Assembly: GCF_018882445.1 (NCBI RefSeq)
Contig: NZ_JACVOM010000002.1
Location: forward strand, 124,001-188,000
DNA: 64,000 nucleotides
Direction of reading: 5' to 3'
Source of the DNA: Polynucleobacter sp. 15G-AUS-farblos
GTDB lineage: Bacteria > Pseudomonadota > Gammaproteobacteria > Burkholderiales > Burkholderiaceae
Part shown: one piece after another, positions 50,805 through 58,943 of the stretch
Layout of the letters: every line of letters begins with the position of its first letter
Numbering within the stretch: the stretch's first letter is position 1
Notes under the pieces: model-generated
What the model saw: the letters and a program-made list of their open reading frames with translations, nothing else
What the model was told of the DNA's origin: nothing
Database searches by the model: none
Translations under genes and position numbers: made by a program

Positions 50805-52196
50805 GTGCTGCACTTTAAATTATCGCGCTTGCGCGAGGATATTCCTGCCCTACTAAAATTAGCCGGTCCACTACTGGTAGGTCAATTGGCTGTCATTGCC
50901 TTTGGCGTACTAGATACTGCGATGACCGCACGCTACTCCGCAGAAGATCTGGCTGCACTGGCTATGGCCTCTGCAATCTTTATCAGCATCTATGTTGGCT
51001 TGACTGGAGTAATCTCTGCATTAGCCCCGATTGCTGGCCAACTCTTTGGCGCAAAACGCTTTGATGAAATTGGTGAAGAAGTGCGTCAGGCCACTTGGCT
51101 AGCTTTAGGGCTCGCTATCGTCGGTTGCGCAGTACTCATGAACGCAGATCATCTGCTAGCGATCTCACACCTTAGCGCTGACATCGAGGGTAAAGCGAGG
51201 TTATATCTCAACATCCTAGCGATTGGTCTGCCAGCGAGTATGGGAATGCGCGTACTAATGGCGTTACACAATGCGGTATCCAGACCAGCCGTTATTACGA
51301 TTGTGCAACTTATTGGTTTGGGATTAAAGCTACCACTCAATCTGCTCTTTATCTATGGCGGCTTGGGCATAGAGGGCATGGGTGGTCCAGGCTGCGCTGT
51401 CGCTACCGCCATCATCAGCTGGTTCTGGCTCATCAGCACGCTGAGCTTTGTTGTGTTTGATCGCTTTTATCAACCTTTCAAAATTTTCAGTCGCTTTAGC
51501 CCTCCCAATTGGCATCGTATTTGGACCTTACTGAAGCTAGGCACCCCTATAGGCTTTAGTTATTTAATAGAGGTCACCTCATTTACCTTCATGTCTTTAT
51601 TTATTGCGCGCCTAGGAACAACCGCTTTAGCAGGGCATCAGATCATTGCGAATATGGGCACCGTCATTTATATGGTGCCGCTTTCTTTATCCATCGCTAC
51701 GATGACTTTAGTATCTCAATCGATTGGCGCAAATAAACCTGAACGCGCCGAAGAAATTGGTTGGTCTTCTGTCTTTTTTACGACTGTTCTTTGTATTGCA
51801 ATTGGCATTGGTGTTTGGGTCATGCGAATGCCTTTATTAGATCTTTATGATCCACCTAATGCAGTTAAGGTATTTTCCATACCCCTCTTTTTATTCATCG
51901 CCTTTTATCAAGTATTTGATGCACTACAAGTGACTGCGGCATTTATTCTGCGTGCTTATCGTGTAGCCTTTTGGCCTATGGTGATTTATGCCGGCTCACT
52001 CTGGGGTGTTGGCCTAGGTGGAGGTTATCTATTGGGATTTGATGTCTTAGGTAACACGCCGGCCTTTTTACAGGGCGCCAATGGCTTTTGGGCCGCCAAT
52101 AGCATCAGTCTCGGACTAGCTGCCTGCCTACTGCTTTATCTATTTAGAAAAACGGCGGCGCGCTTTGAAAAAACGCATCCGCCGCTTGAGGTCTAG
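50805..52196 (+). CDS. MATE family efflux transporter
   Basis: The 463-residue protein has twelve predicted membrane helices and MATE features such as LLKLAGPLLVGQLAVIAFGVLD, IFISIYVGLTGVISALAPIAGQ and the second-half repeat SYLIEVTSFTFMSLFIARLG. It exports organic cations or drugs using sodium or proton gradients. The start is GTG 50805, three bases after the upstream stop, so it is probably coupled with the GT39-like gene. It converges on the next gene with only 12 bases between. Confidence 0.9.
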   Translation: MLHFKLSRLREDIPALLKLAGPLLVGQLAVIAFGVLDTAMTARYSAEDLAALAMASAIFISIYVGLTGVISALAPIAGQLFGAKRFDEIGEEVRQATWLALGLAIVGCAVLMNADHLLAISHLSADIEGKARLYLNILAIGLPASMGMRVLMALHNAVSRPAVITIVQLIGLGLKLPLNLLFIYGGLGIEGMGGPGCAVATAIISWFWLISTLSFVVFDRFYQPFKIFSRFSPPNWHRIWTLLKLGTPIGFSYLIEVTSFTFMSLFIARLGTTALAGHQIIANMGTVIYMVPLSLSIATMTLVSQSIGANKPERAEEIGWSSVFFTTVLCIAIGIGVWVMRMPLLDLYDPPNAVKVFSIPLFLFIAFYQVFDALQVTAAFILRAYRVAFWPMVIYAGSLWGVGLGGGYLLGFDVLGNTPAFLQGANGFWAANSISLGLAACLLLYLFRKTAARFEKTHPPLEV

Positions 52197-52208
52197 AGAA
52201 CTTCTCTC

Positions 52209-52643
52209 TTAACGATAGCTTGGTACTTGATTGCCTTTAGAGTACATGCACTGTTGATAAGCAATGTTGTATTGTGCTTGGGCTTGATTTTGTTTGCCAG
52301 AAGAATTCATGGCGCCCATCGCAGCTCCGCCTAACAGTCCAACACCAGCACCGGTACCGACGTTGGCATGATTACCGCCTTGAATCACAGCACCAGCAAC
52401 TGCACCTAGTGCTGCGCCAACTGCAGCACTGGTTGCACCCTCCTTCAGGGCAGCACTACTAGTATCTCTCACAGAATTTGCAGCAAAGTTACGACAAAAC
52501 AAATCCTCCTGCTGAAATAGGTCAAACGGCTTGCCTTCGCGCGGCATGACTGCAACTGTTGGGCCTGTTGGTGCAGAGACACAAGCCGTCAAAGAGGCCA
52601 CTAAAACCAAACTCAGTGTTGTCAATAATGTAAATCGTTTCAT
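52209..52643 (-). CDS. Glycine-zipper lipoprotein
   Basis: The 144-residue protein has a lipoprotein signal (LVLVASLTACVS, Cys at about residue 21). A Gly/Ala zipper (VGAALGAVAGAVIQGG, GTGAGVGLLGGAAMG) follows at about residues 74-112. The C-terminal QYNIAYQQCMYSKGNQVP is typical of YMGG/glycine-zipper outer-membrane lipoproteins. The role is unknown, probably envelope integrity. Confidence 0.8.
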   Translation of the reverse strand: MKRFTLLTTLSLVLVASLTACVSAPTGPTVAVMPREGKPFDLFQQEDLFCRNFAANSVRDTSSAALKEGATSAAVGAALGAVAGAVIQGGNHANVGTGAGVGLLGGAAMGAMNSSGKQNQAQAQYNIAYQQCMYSKGNQVPSYR

Positions 52644-52725
52644 CTCATACCTTTAAATAATTTTTTCAATACCCAATTGCATAACGCCTATCTATCACCC
52701 TATTTTAATTGCCTATTGTCTTTTG

Positions 52726-53205
52726 CTAAGGCGCTCGTCTGAGAGGTGGTACTCCACTAGTGGGTGGCGCAGCAGCTTGTGTTTGCCAACCTGTAGGGCA
52801 CTCTTGCGCATAAGGAAAATATTTACCACTTGCTTCACAGTAATACCAAACTGGTGCTTGCGGCTGAGAAGCTAAAACCATGGGTTGTGGTGGTGTGACA
52901 TAAGCAACTACCGGAGGCGCATAAGCTACTGGCGGTGCGTAGTAAGCCGGAGGAGGAAAGCCATAATATCCAGCGCCAGCCCAATTACCGCGCCACCCGC
53001 CTCCATAGCCATAGCCATAGCCGCGACCCCAGCCTGGACCATATGCAGCTGGACGCCAGCCACCGCCATAACCATATCCGTTGGCATAACCCCCGCCAAC
53101 ACTGACATTCCAGGCAACATTACCTGCGTTAGCAGCCAAGGGGCTCAAGCTGAGCAAGCCCGCTAATGCAATCCCTAAAGCCAGGTATAGATAATTCATT
53201 TTCAT
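52726..53205 (-). CDS. Exported Gly/Tyr/Pro-rich protein of unknown function
   Basis: From the ATG at 53205 (AGAGGGG six bases upstream) the protein has 159 residues. A signal peptide (LYLALGIALAGLLSLSPLAANA) precedes a Gly-Tyr-Trp-rich segment (GYANGYGYGGGW, GWGRGYGYGYGGGW) and a Pro-Ala-Tyr part (PPPAYYAPPVAYAPP). The C-terminus VWYYCEASGKYFPYAQECPTGW is a conserved module with two cysteines, seen in many small exported proteobacterial proteins. The function is not known. Confidence 0.78.
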   Translation of the reverse strand: MKMNYLYLALGIALAGLLSLSPLAANAGNVAWNVSVGGGYANGYGYGGGWRPAAYGPGWGRGYGYGYGGGWRGNWAGAGYYGFPPPAYYAPPVAYAPPVVAYVTPPQPMVLASQPQAPVWYYCEASGKYFPYAQECPTGWQTQAAAPPTSGVPPLRRAP

Positions 53206-53310
53206 AGTCGACCCCTCTGATTGGTCTCTTGGCCTGTCCTCAAAACAGATTTCTGGCCTCTTCCTTCTATAACGCCCCAGACTGAAGCAAGCTGACACAA
53301 TTTACAGAAT

Positions 53311-54309
53311 TTATTGATCTAATTTTGCGCCAGATTTGATGACAACTCTAGCCCATTTATTGGACTCAGCAGCAATCAGCTTTGAGAGATCCTGAGGGCT
53401 GCCAGGTGCTGGATCAAGACCGCCAGCCAATAACTTAGCCTTAACTTCAGGATTAGTAAGGGCTTGGCGCGTTAATCGATTCAGGCGCATCTGAATGCTT
53501 GACGGTAATTGTGCGGGTGCCATCAAAGAGAACCAAGAGATGGCTTCAAAACCAGGCAAGCCCTGCTCGGCCATAGTCGGGATTTCTGGAGCTGCAGGAG
53601 AACGCTTGAGGGAGGTCACACCCAAAGCCTGCACTTCACCCGCTTTAATTAAAGGCAGTGATGAAGATAAGTTATCAAACAACATGGTGATACGCCCACT
53701 CACTAAATCGGGCAAAGATTGTGCGCGACCTTTGTAGGGAATATGACGGATTTGCACACCTGTCATTTCTTTAAAGAGCTCACCCGACATATGAAGCGAT
53801 GTGCCAACCCCAGAAGATCCGAAGGTTAATTGATTGGGTTTACTTTTTGCCAGGTCAATCAACTCACTCAAGTTAGTGATACCCAATTGCTTATTCACAA
53901 TCAATACATTCGGGGTGCTAGCCAAAAAACTAATGGGCGTGAAATCCTTCACCGGATCAAATGGCAGTTTGTCATACAGAGCGCCATTGATAGCATGTAT
54001 ACCGACAGTACCGATAAGCAAGGTGTAACCATCTGCTTCACTTTTAGCCACCACATCTGCGCCGATATTGCCACCGACTCCAGGGCGATTCTCCACCAGC
54101 ACAGGAACACCTAGTGATTTTTGCCAATACTCTGCCAGTACGCGCGCCAGAATATCGGGTGCACCACCGGGAGTAAAGGTAACAATAATCCGAATAGCCT
54201 GTTTAGGCCATACAGTCTCTGCAGATACTGGGTTGACGGAGATAGCTAAAACTACAAGAGTGGCAAAGAGCTGCTTGAATACTCTCACTACTTTAAAAAA
54301 TTGCATCAT
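53311..54309 (-). CDS. Tripartite tricarboxylate transporter substrate-binding protein (Bug family)
   Basis: The 332-residue periplasmic binding protein has a signal peptide (QLFATLVVLAISVNPVSAE). Bug elements include IRIIVTFTPGGAPDILAR, VENRPGVGGNIGADVVAKS, and IRHIPYKGRAQSLPDLVSG. Binding of a carboxylate is inferred from the family. It stands alone, without neighbouring TctA/TctB genes. Two adjacent ATG codons (54309, 54306) are possible starts. Confidence 0.9.
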   Translation of the reverse strand: MMQFFKVVRVFKQLFATLVVLAISVNPVSAETVWPKQAIRIIVTFTPGGAPDILARVLAEYWQKSLGVPVLVENRPGVGGNIGADVVAKSEADGYTLLIGTVGIHAINGALYDKLPFDPVKDFTPISFLASTPNVLIVNKQLGITNLSELIDLAKSKPNQLTFGSSGVGTSLHMSGELFKEMTGVQIRHIPYKGRAQSLPDLVSGRITMLFDNLSSSLPLIKAGEVQALGVTSLKRSPAAPEIPTMAEQGLPGFEAISWFSLMAPAQLPSSIQMRLNRLTRQALTNPEVKAKLLAGGLDPAPGSPQDLSKLIAAESNKWARVVIKSGAKLDQ

Positions 54310-54343
54310 GAATTTAAGTTAAAACGCAGTTGGATTGCAGCAC

Positions 54344-54907
54344 TTAAAAACCAAACTTGCCACGCAACCATATCCAACCTGTATAGACTACTGGATCATC
54401 TGGACAAGGACCAAGGCCACACTCGAGCAAAGTAGAAAGTAGATTAGCCAAGACCAAGAAAATAAATAAGATAACAACCGTATTGGCAAACCAAGAACGT
54501 GATCGAACGTCACGATTGGGTAGCATCAATAAAATTGCTTGTCCTGCTAGGAGGCCTATATACCCAACGAAGGCCCAGGTATAAAAATGGAGTTCTAAAA
54601 ATGTAGCGCCAAACCCCTTATCGCCAGGCAAGATATGCAAGAAAATTTGCCGTAAGGAAACCGTCATCCCCACTAAACCACCGATGATTCCCCAACCATA
54701 ATGAGCCGAATGTGCACCACAGCGAATATTGAGAACCAAAGCAAAACCAATAATCACAAATCCCATGCGCTGCATCAGACAGAGCGGGCAAGGCAGTTCG
54801 CCAAAATAGAGTTGGTCTACAAAAGCGTAGGCAAGAACGCCAACCACCGCTAGTAAGGCAAGCTGATTACCTAGTGCCGCAAGTGAGGGGAAGGAATGCT
54901 TGCTCAC
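54344..54907 (-). CDS. dsbB: Disulfide bond formation protein B
   Basis: DsbB reoxidises periplasmic DsbA and passes electrons to quinone. The 187-residue, four-helix membrane protein has the first redox pair CPLC (residues 40-43) and a second pair in ECGLGPCPDDP near the C-terminus. The family loop CLMQRMGFV is also present. The start is GTG 54907, overlapping the TGA of the upstream DUF5993 gene by four bases. Confidence 0.93.
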   Translation of the reverse strand: MSKHSFPSLAALGNQLALLAVVGVLAYAFVDQLYFGELPCPLCLMQRMGFVIIGFALVLNIRCGAHSAHYGWGIIGGLVGMTVSLRQIFLHILPGDKGFGATFLELHFYTWAFVGYIGLLAGQAILLMLPNRDVRSRSWFANTVVILFIFLVLANLLSTLLECGLGPCPDDPVVYTGWIWLRGKFGF

Positions 54908-55056
54908 AGGCTGAGATTCAAATGATCAGTTGCATGGAAGCGGAACCAAACCATCAAGGTGACTACCGTAATCGCTAGCAAAATCAAGCCCGCAAAGCGC
55001 TTCTCAAACCAGACTAAGATCAGTCCGATCAAGGCTGTCAGAAAAGGCAAGAACAT
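54904..55056 (-). CDS. DUF5993-like 50-residue membrane protein
   Basis: The ATG at 55056 opens a 50-codon frame beginning MFLPFLTALIGLILVWFEKR, with two membrane helices and the end HATDHLNLSL. Its TGA overlaps the dsbB GTG. Small DUF5993 proteins are known next to dsbB in proteobacteria, so this is probably that partner. The assignment is by context and pattern, and the function is unknown. The frame falls below common length cut-offs. Confidence 0.78.
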   Translation of the reverse strand: MFLPFLTALIGLILVWFEKRFAGLILLAITVVTLMVWFRFHATDHLNLSL

Positions 55057-55149
55057 ATACATACATGAATTTTATCGCAGGATCTCTTGGCTACAGGCGA
55101 ATTGGCTAATTACACAGTTTTCTGCAGGTCTTTTGTTTAGAATGCCTGC

Positions 55150-55929
55150 ATGAGCACAAAATCGACTCCACCCTGCTTAGACTTGATGATTGATGGGAAT
55201 ATTGCACGGATTACCTTTAATAATCCTGCTGCCCGCAATGCCATGACTTGGCCCATGTATGAAGAGCTGAAAAGTATTTGTGATGAACTAGCTCAGAATC
55301 CAGAAATTCGGGTGGTCATTTTTAGGGGTGCTGGTGACAAAGCATTTGTTTCAGGTAGCGACATTGAACAATTTGTCAGCCTGAAAAAAGATGAGGCTTA
55401 TGAGAAAGCAGTCGACCAAATTTTTGTTTCACTTCAAGAGTTACCCATGCCCACCATTGCGGTGATCGAAGGTTTAGCAGTTGGAAGTGGACTGTTGATG
55501 GCAACGGCTTGCGATTTTCGTATCTCCACTCCAGAGGCGCGCTTTGGTATTCCTGTAGCAAAGACTTTAGGCAACTGTCTCTCACCAAGCAATCTCAATT
55601 GGATCTGTGCTCACCTTGGTATTCCGATGGTGAAAAAAATGTTACTGACTGCTGAGTTAGTAAAGGCGCCTGAATTATTAGCATCTGGCTTTCTGTACCA
55701 GACAGTTGATGCATCTGAAATTACTGAAGCCGCAAACGCCTTGGCGACGAAGATGGCGGTACTCGCACCTATCACCCAAAAGTCGAGCAAGCTGGGAATT
55801 GCACGCCTATTACGTCACAACCTCCCAGATTGCACCGATCTCATGCGCGAGACCTATAACAGCCAAGACTTCCGAGAAGGCGTCAATGCATTTCTGGAAG
55901 GACGTCCACCGAAGTGGACGGGCCGGTAA
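55150..55929 (+). CDS. Enoyl-CoA hydratase/isomerase (crotonase) family protein
   Basis: The 259-residue protein has the crotonase fold signatures NPAARNAMTWPMYEEL, FRGAGDKAFVSGSDIEQF (oxyanion hole) and IEGLAVGSGLLMATACDFRI. The usual catalytic Glu after FGxPE is absent: the segment reads ARFGIPVAKTLGNC. Hydratase activity is therefore doubtful, and another crotonase reaction is possible. It converges on the hydrolase gene with no gap between stop codons. Confidence 0.85.
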   Translation: MSTKSTPPCLDLMIDGNIARITFNNPAARNAMTWPMYEELKSICDELAQNPEIRVVIFRGAGDKAFVSGSDIEQFVSLKKDEAYEKAVDQIFVSLQELPMPTIAVIEGLAVGSGLLMATACDFRISTPEARFGIPVAKTLGNCLSPSNLNWICAHLGIPMVKKMLLTAELVKAPELLASGFLYQTVDASEITEAANALATKMAVLAPITQKSSKLGIARLLRHNLPDCTDLMRETYNSQDFREGVNAFLEGRPPKWTGR

Positions 55930-56991
55930 TTAGTTCTTAGCGTTTAAGAATTCCACTACTGTTTTAACAAAGACGTCAGGCACCTCAATGTGAGGAATAT
56001 GGCCTACATTGTCTAGCGGCACCAGCTTAGCATTCGGAATAGCAGCTTGGGCCTTACGACCTAACTCTGGAAAGTTGCCCAAAGACTTTACCGCCTCTGG
56101 AGGTGCGAAGCGACGGCCAAATACGGTACGATCCTTTTGCCCAATGACCAATAAGACTGGCATCTTTAACTGCGGCAAATCATTGACGACTGGTTTTTCA
56201 GCAATCATTTGATAAGTCAGAACAGAAGTTCTTGCATAGGCTGGGTAATCAGGTCCTTTTTGTATACGTACGTAGACTTCAACAAACTGCTCGAATGTAG
56301 GCTGCCAGACCGGAAAGTAGCTCTTCAGAAAATTACGGTAGCTCATTTCTGTTTGCGCCATTTCTAGCTTTAACAAAGTATCGTTCTGTTGTGGCGGAAC
56401 ATCCTTGCTGTAATCTTCAAGTCCAAGTGGGTTTTCTAAAACTAACTTTTGAACGGTTTTGGGATATAAACGTGAAAAACGAATACCTACCATTCCACCC
56501 ATGGAATTTGCGATCACGGAAACCTGATTGATCTTTAATGACTTCAACAATGCCTGGGTATTGGCAGCCAAATCATCAAAGTGATAAGCCACATCCGGCT
56601 TAGATGACTTACCAAAGCCTACTTGGTCAGGTGCAATCACACGGTAACCCGCCTGAGTTAAACCGGCAATCGTTGGTGCCCAATAATCGCTTGAAAAGTT
56701 CTTGCCATGAAATAGCACTACTGCCCCTTTTTGCTTACCAACCGCCGGCACATCCATATACATCATGCTCGCAGGCTGCCCTTGCAGGCTGGTCTTAAAT
56801 TCTTTAACTGGATAAGGATAAGGCCAGGTACTTAAGCGTAAATCCAAAGGTGCTGCATTGGCATATAAGCTAGCCGGTGCAGGGCTTGCGCTTACCTTTG
56901 CTGGAGGGACATTTTCAGTAGTAGCACAAGCTACTAAAAGTACAGGAACTGCGATTGCTAAGACAAGGGTTTTGTGTAAAGAATTCATCAT
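55930..56991 (-). CDS. Alpha/beta hydrolase lipoprotein
   Basis: The 353-residue protein has a lipoprotein signal (LVLAIAVPVLLVACATT, Cys near residue 22). The hydrolase core has VVLFHGKNFSSDYWAPTI (HG oxyanion motif), nucleophile elbow VIANSMGGMVG with the catalytic Ser in an ANSMG variant of GxSxG, an acid near LVIGQKDRTVFG, and His in DNVGHIPHIE. The substrate is unknown. It is located three bases downstream of the FAH-family gene, so it is probably co-transcribed. Confidence 0.87.
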   Translation of the reverse strand: MMNSLHKTLVLAIAVPVLLVACATTENVPPAKVSASPAPASLYANAAPLDLRLSTWPYPYPVKEFKTSLQGQPASMMYMDVPAVGKQKGAVVLFHGKNFSSDYWAPTIAGLTQAGYRVIAPDQVGFGKSSKPDVAYHFDDLAANTQALLKSLKINQVSVIANSMGGMVGIRFSRLYPKTVQKLVLENPLGLEDYSKDVPPQQNDTLLKLEMAQTEMSYRNFLKSYFPVWQPTFEQFVEVYVRIQKGPDYPAYARTSVLTYQMIAEKPVVNDLPQLKMPVLLVIGQKDRTVFGRRFAPPEAVKSLGNFPELGRKAQAAIPNAKLVPLDNVGHIPHIEVPDVFVKTVVEFLNAKN

Positions 56992-56993
56992 GA

Positions 56994-57686
56994 TTAAACA
57001 ATCTTGGTTTTTAAATTAACTAAGCCCTCAACACTACCCTCGAGGACATCCCCTTTTTTCACGGGACCTACGCCTGCAGGCGTACCGGAATAAATCAAAT
57101 CACCTGCCTCAAGCGTAAATAAGGTTGAGAGGTAGGCAATCGTATCGGGAACGTTCCAAATCAACTGATTGAGATCACCCTCTTGGCGAACTTCTCCATT
57201 GACTAATAATTTCACAGAACCCTTGCTAGGATGCCCGCATTTACTAACCGGTGTGATTTCACCGCAAGGTGCGGATTGATCAAAAGCTTTACCAGTATCC
57301 CAAGGCCGCCCCATCTTTTTAGCCTCACCCTGCAAATCACGGCGAGTCATATCCAAACCTACCCCATAACCATAGACATGCTCGAGTGCTTTATCAGCTG
57401 GAATATTTGCGCCACCCTTACCAATAGCTACCACCATTTCAATCTCATGATGCACATCATTTGAAAGTTGGGGATAGGCCATATCCTTGCCGTCAGTCAC
57501 AATCGAATTTGCGGGCTTCATAAAGAAAAATGGTGGCTCACGATCAGGGTCATGTCCCATCTCACGCGCATGATCCGCATAGTTACGACCCACACAATAA
57601 ATACGGTTTACAGCAAAGCGTCGGGTGTCACCTGTAACAGGCAATGAAGTAACTACTGGTGGCTCAATAACAAATGAAGAACTCAT
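56994..57686 (-). CDS. Fumarylacetoacetate hydrolase family protein
   Basis: From the ATG at 57686 (AAAGG six bases upstream) the protein has 230 residues. FAH features are IYCVGRNYADHAREMGHD, PFFFMKPANSIV, the metal-binding EIEMVVAIGKGG, and YSGTPAGVGPVKKGDVL. Members cleave or decarboxylate acylpyruvates (fumarylpyruvate or acylpyruvate hydrolase) or tautomerise oxaloacetate. The exact substrate is open. An upstream start at 57710 is less likely. Confidence 0.9.
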   Translation of the reverse strand: MSSSFVIEPPVVTSLPVTGDTRRFAVNRIYCVGRNYADHAREMGHDPDREPPFFFMKPANSIVTDGKDMAYPQLSNDVHHEIEMVVAIGKGGANIPADKALEHVYGYGVGLDMTRRDLQGEAKKMGRPWDTGKAFDQSAPCGEITPVSKCGHPSKGSVKLLVNGEVRQEGDLNQLIWNVPDTIAYLSTLFTLEAGDLIYSGTPAGVGPVKKGDVLEGSVEGLVNLKTKIV

Positions 57687-57721
57687 GACTAACCTTTCTG
57701 GTGAATGCAATAGGATGAAGT

Positions 57722-58003
57722 TTATTTCTGGTCTTTGGAAGTATGACGCAATTTCAATATCAAGATGCTAAGCGCTAAAGCAAAAGTAATTGCATTAGCC
57801 AGAATGAGGGGCCACTTTTCAATAATGAGCCCATAAATCAGCCACAGACCCACTCCAACAGTAAATAAAGAGTACATCCCCAAGGAAACCCCTGAAAGGT
57901 TACGAGTACGCCAAGAGTGGATAGCCTGAGGCAAAAAGGCGACCGTGGTTAAAAATGCAGCGCAATATCCAATGATCTCGATTTCATGGGCCTGAAGGTT
58001 CAT
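57722..58003 (-). CDS. SemiSWEET-type sugar transporter
   Basis: The 93-residue protein has three membrane helices and the PQ-loop pattern AFLTTVAFLPQAIHSWRTRN followed by LSGVSLGMYSLFTVGVGLW, typical of bacterial SemiSWEETs that dimerise to move sugars. The substrate is not predictable. It is 35 bases upstream of the FAH-family gene. Confidence 0.88.
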   Translation of the reverse strand: MNLQAHEIEIIGYCAAFLTTVAFLPQAIHSWRTRNLSGVSLGMYSLFTVGVGLWLIYGLIIEKWPLILANAITFALALSILILKLRHTSKDQK

Positions 58004-58035
58004 CTAGCCATTGTAATTAGCTACACTTCCCAATT

Positions 58036-58110
58036 TCAGCTAAGCGGATCAAGCGTGAACTGACGATGTGGGATAAGGTGATCAAAGACGCCAACATCAA
58101 AGCAGATTAA
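58036..58110 (+). pseudogene. 3' fragment of a Bug/TctC binding-protein gene
   Basis: On the plus strand 24 codons plus TAA encode SAKRIKRELTMWDKVIKDA then NIKAD. This is the ending typical of Bug family proteins (a basic-acidic helix, then W-x-K-V-x-K-D/E-A-N-I-K). The frame has a stop (TAG) ten codons earlier and no start or upstream body. It is a decayed remnant lying between two minus-strand genes. Confidence 0.6.
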
Positions 58111-58114
58111 GTAT

Positions 58115-58507
58115 TTATTTCTTATTTAATCCCGCTTTGCGGGCTTCTATTTCTTTATTAATAGCGACCACGGTCTTGGCATCGGGCGCAGTCCATTTGC
58201 CGCCAGAGTTATTCACTATATAAACTAGGGCGTCTGCAAAGCCTTCGACTGATAAATTGGGACTGCCACCTTTGGCTGGCATCGCTCTTACGCCAACATA
58301 TCCATGCGCAGTCAAAATGACTTGCCCTTCAGCAATCAAGGGCGCCCACTTTGCTTTGTCACCCAACTTGGGGGCATTCAACACTCCTGCACCATGGCAA
58401 CTAGCACAGACTTGTTTATAAGTACTCTCACCCGATTGCGCATAAGCAAGTGATGAAAAAGCGAATATTGTTGCGGCAAATGTGAGGACTTTAGTCTTGA
58501 GCATCAT
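58115..58507 (-). CDS. Cytochrome c5-type protein
   Basis: The 130-residue periplasmic c-type cytochrome has a signal peptide (LTFAATIFAFSSLAYAQS), haem site CASCH at residues 34-38 and a probable axial Met in VRAMPAKGG. It resembles the class I cytochrome c5 family and is likely a small electron carrier. Its stop lies five bases from the end of the Bug gene remnant on the other strand. Confidence 0.9.
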   Translation of the reverse strand: MMLKTKVLTFAATIFAFSSLAYAQSGESTYKQVCASCHGAGVLNAPKLGDKAKWAPLIAEGQVILTAHGYVGVRAMPAKGGSPNLSVEGFADALVYIVNNSGGKWTAPDAKTVVAINKEIEARKAGLNKK

Positions 58508-58556
58508 GATTTCATTCCATAAAAAAGATATATCACCCTATTACTCTATCACTCTA

Positions 58557-58925
58557 TCACTTACAGGGATAGCTGTGCATAAAGAACCGGATGAGCGTCT
58601 TAGCAGCACGCTCTTGATTAAATTGGGGGTTAGCGCGATTCCATTTCAAGAACTCTTGCAAAATCATTTCGCGAGTACTGCCCTGCTTTGAAAAACAAAT
58701 AGCAGGCTTTGCATTAGGCGAACGATTGGCGAGATAAGCTTGGTAGACACCCTCGCCAAAACCAAAACAAAAGTTCTGGGCATCTTGATCCTGCTGGTTT
58801 TGACACAACTCGACTAAAGCTGCAGTGGAAGCATCATTCGCTGGCATATTAGGCTGCGCGAGCGCTAGTTGCTGACAAAAACAATAGCCGACCAAAAATA
58901 ATGAGATCTTTTTTAATGTATTCAT
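58557..58925 (-). CDS. Rap1a/Tai-like secreted protein
   Basis: The 122-residue protein has a signal peptide (KISLFLVGYCFCQQLALAQ). The mature part has LVELCQNQ, FCFGFGEGVYQAYLANR, AICFSKQGS, FLKWNRANPQF and a C-terminal FFMHSYPC, the pattern of the Rap1a/Tai fold (PF18602), named for immunity proteins of type VI amidase effectors. No effector gene adjoins it, so immunity is not shown. It lies 18 bases downstream of the DUF3300 gene. Confidence 0.75.
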   Translation of the reverse strand: MNTLKKISLFLVGYCFCQQLALAQPNMPANDASTAALVELCQNQQDQDAQNFCFGFGEGVYQAYLANRSPNAKPAICFSKQGSTREMILQEFLKWNRANPQFNQERAAKTLIRFFMHSYPCK

Positions 58926-58943
58926 TTGAATGCTTTCAATAGA

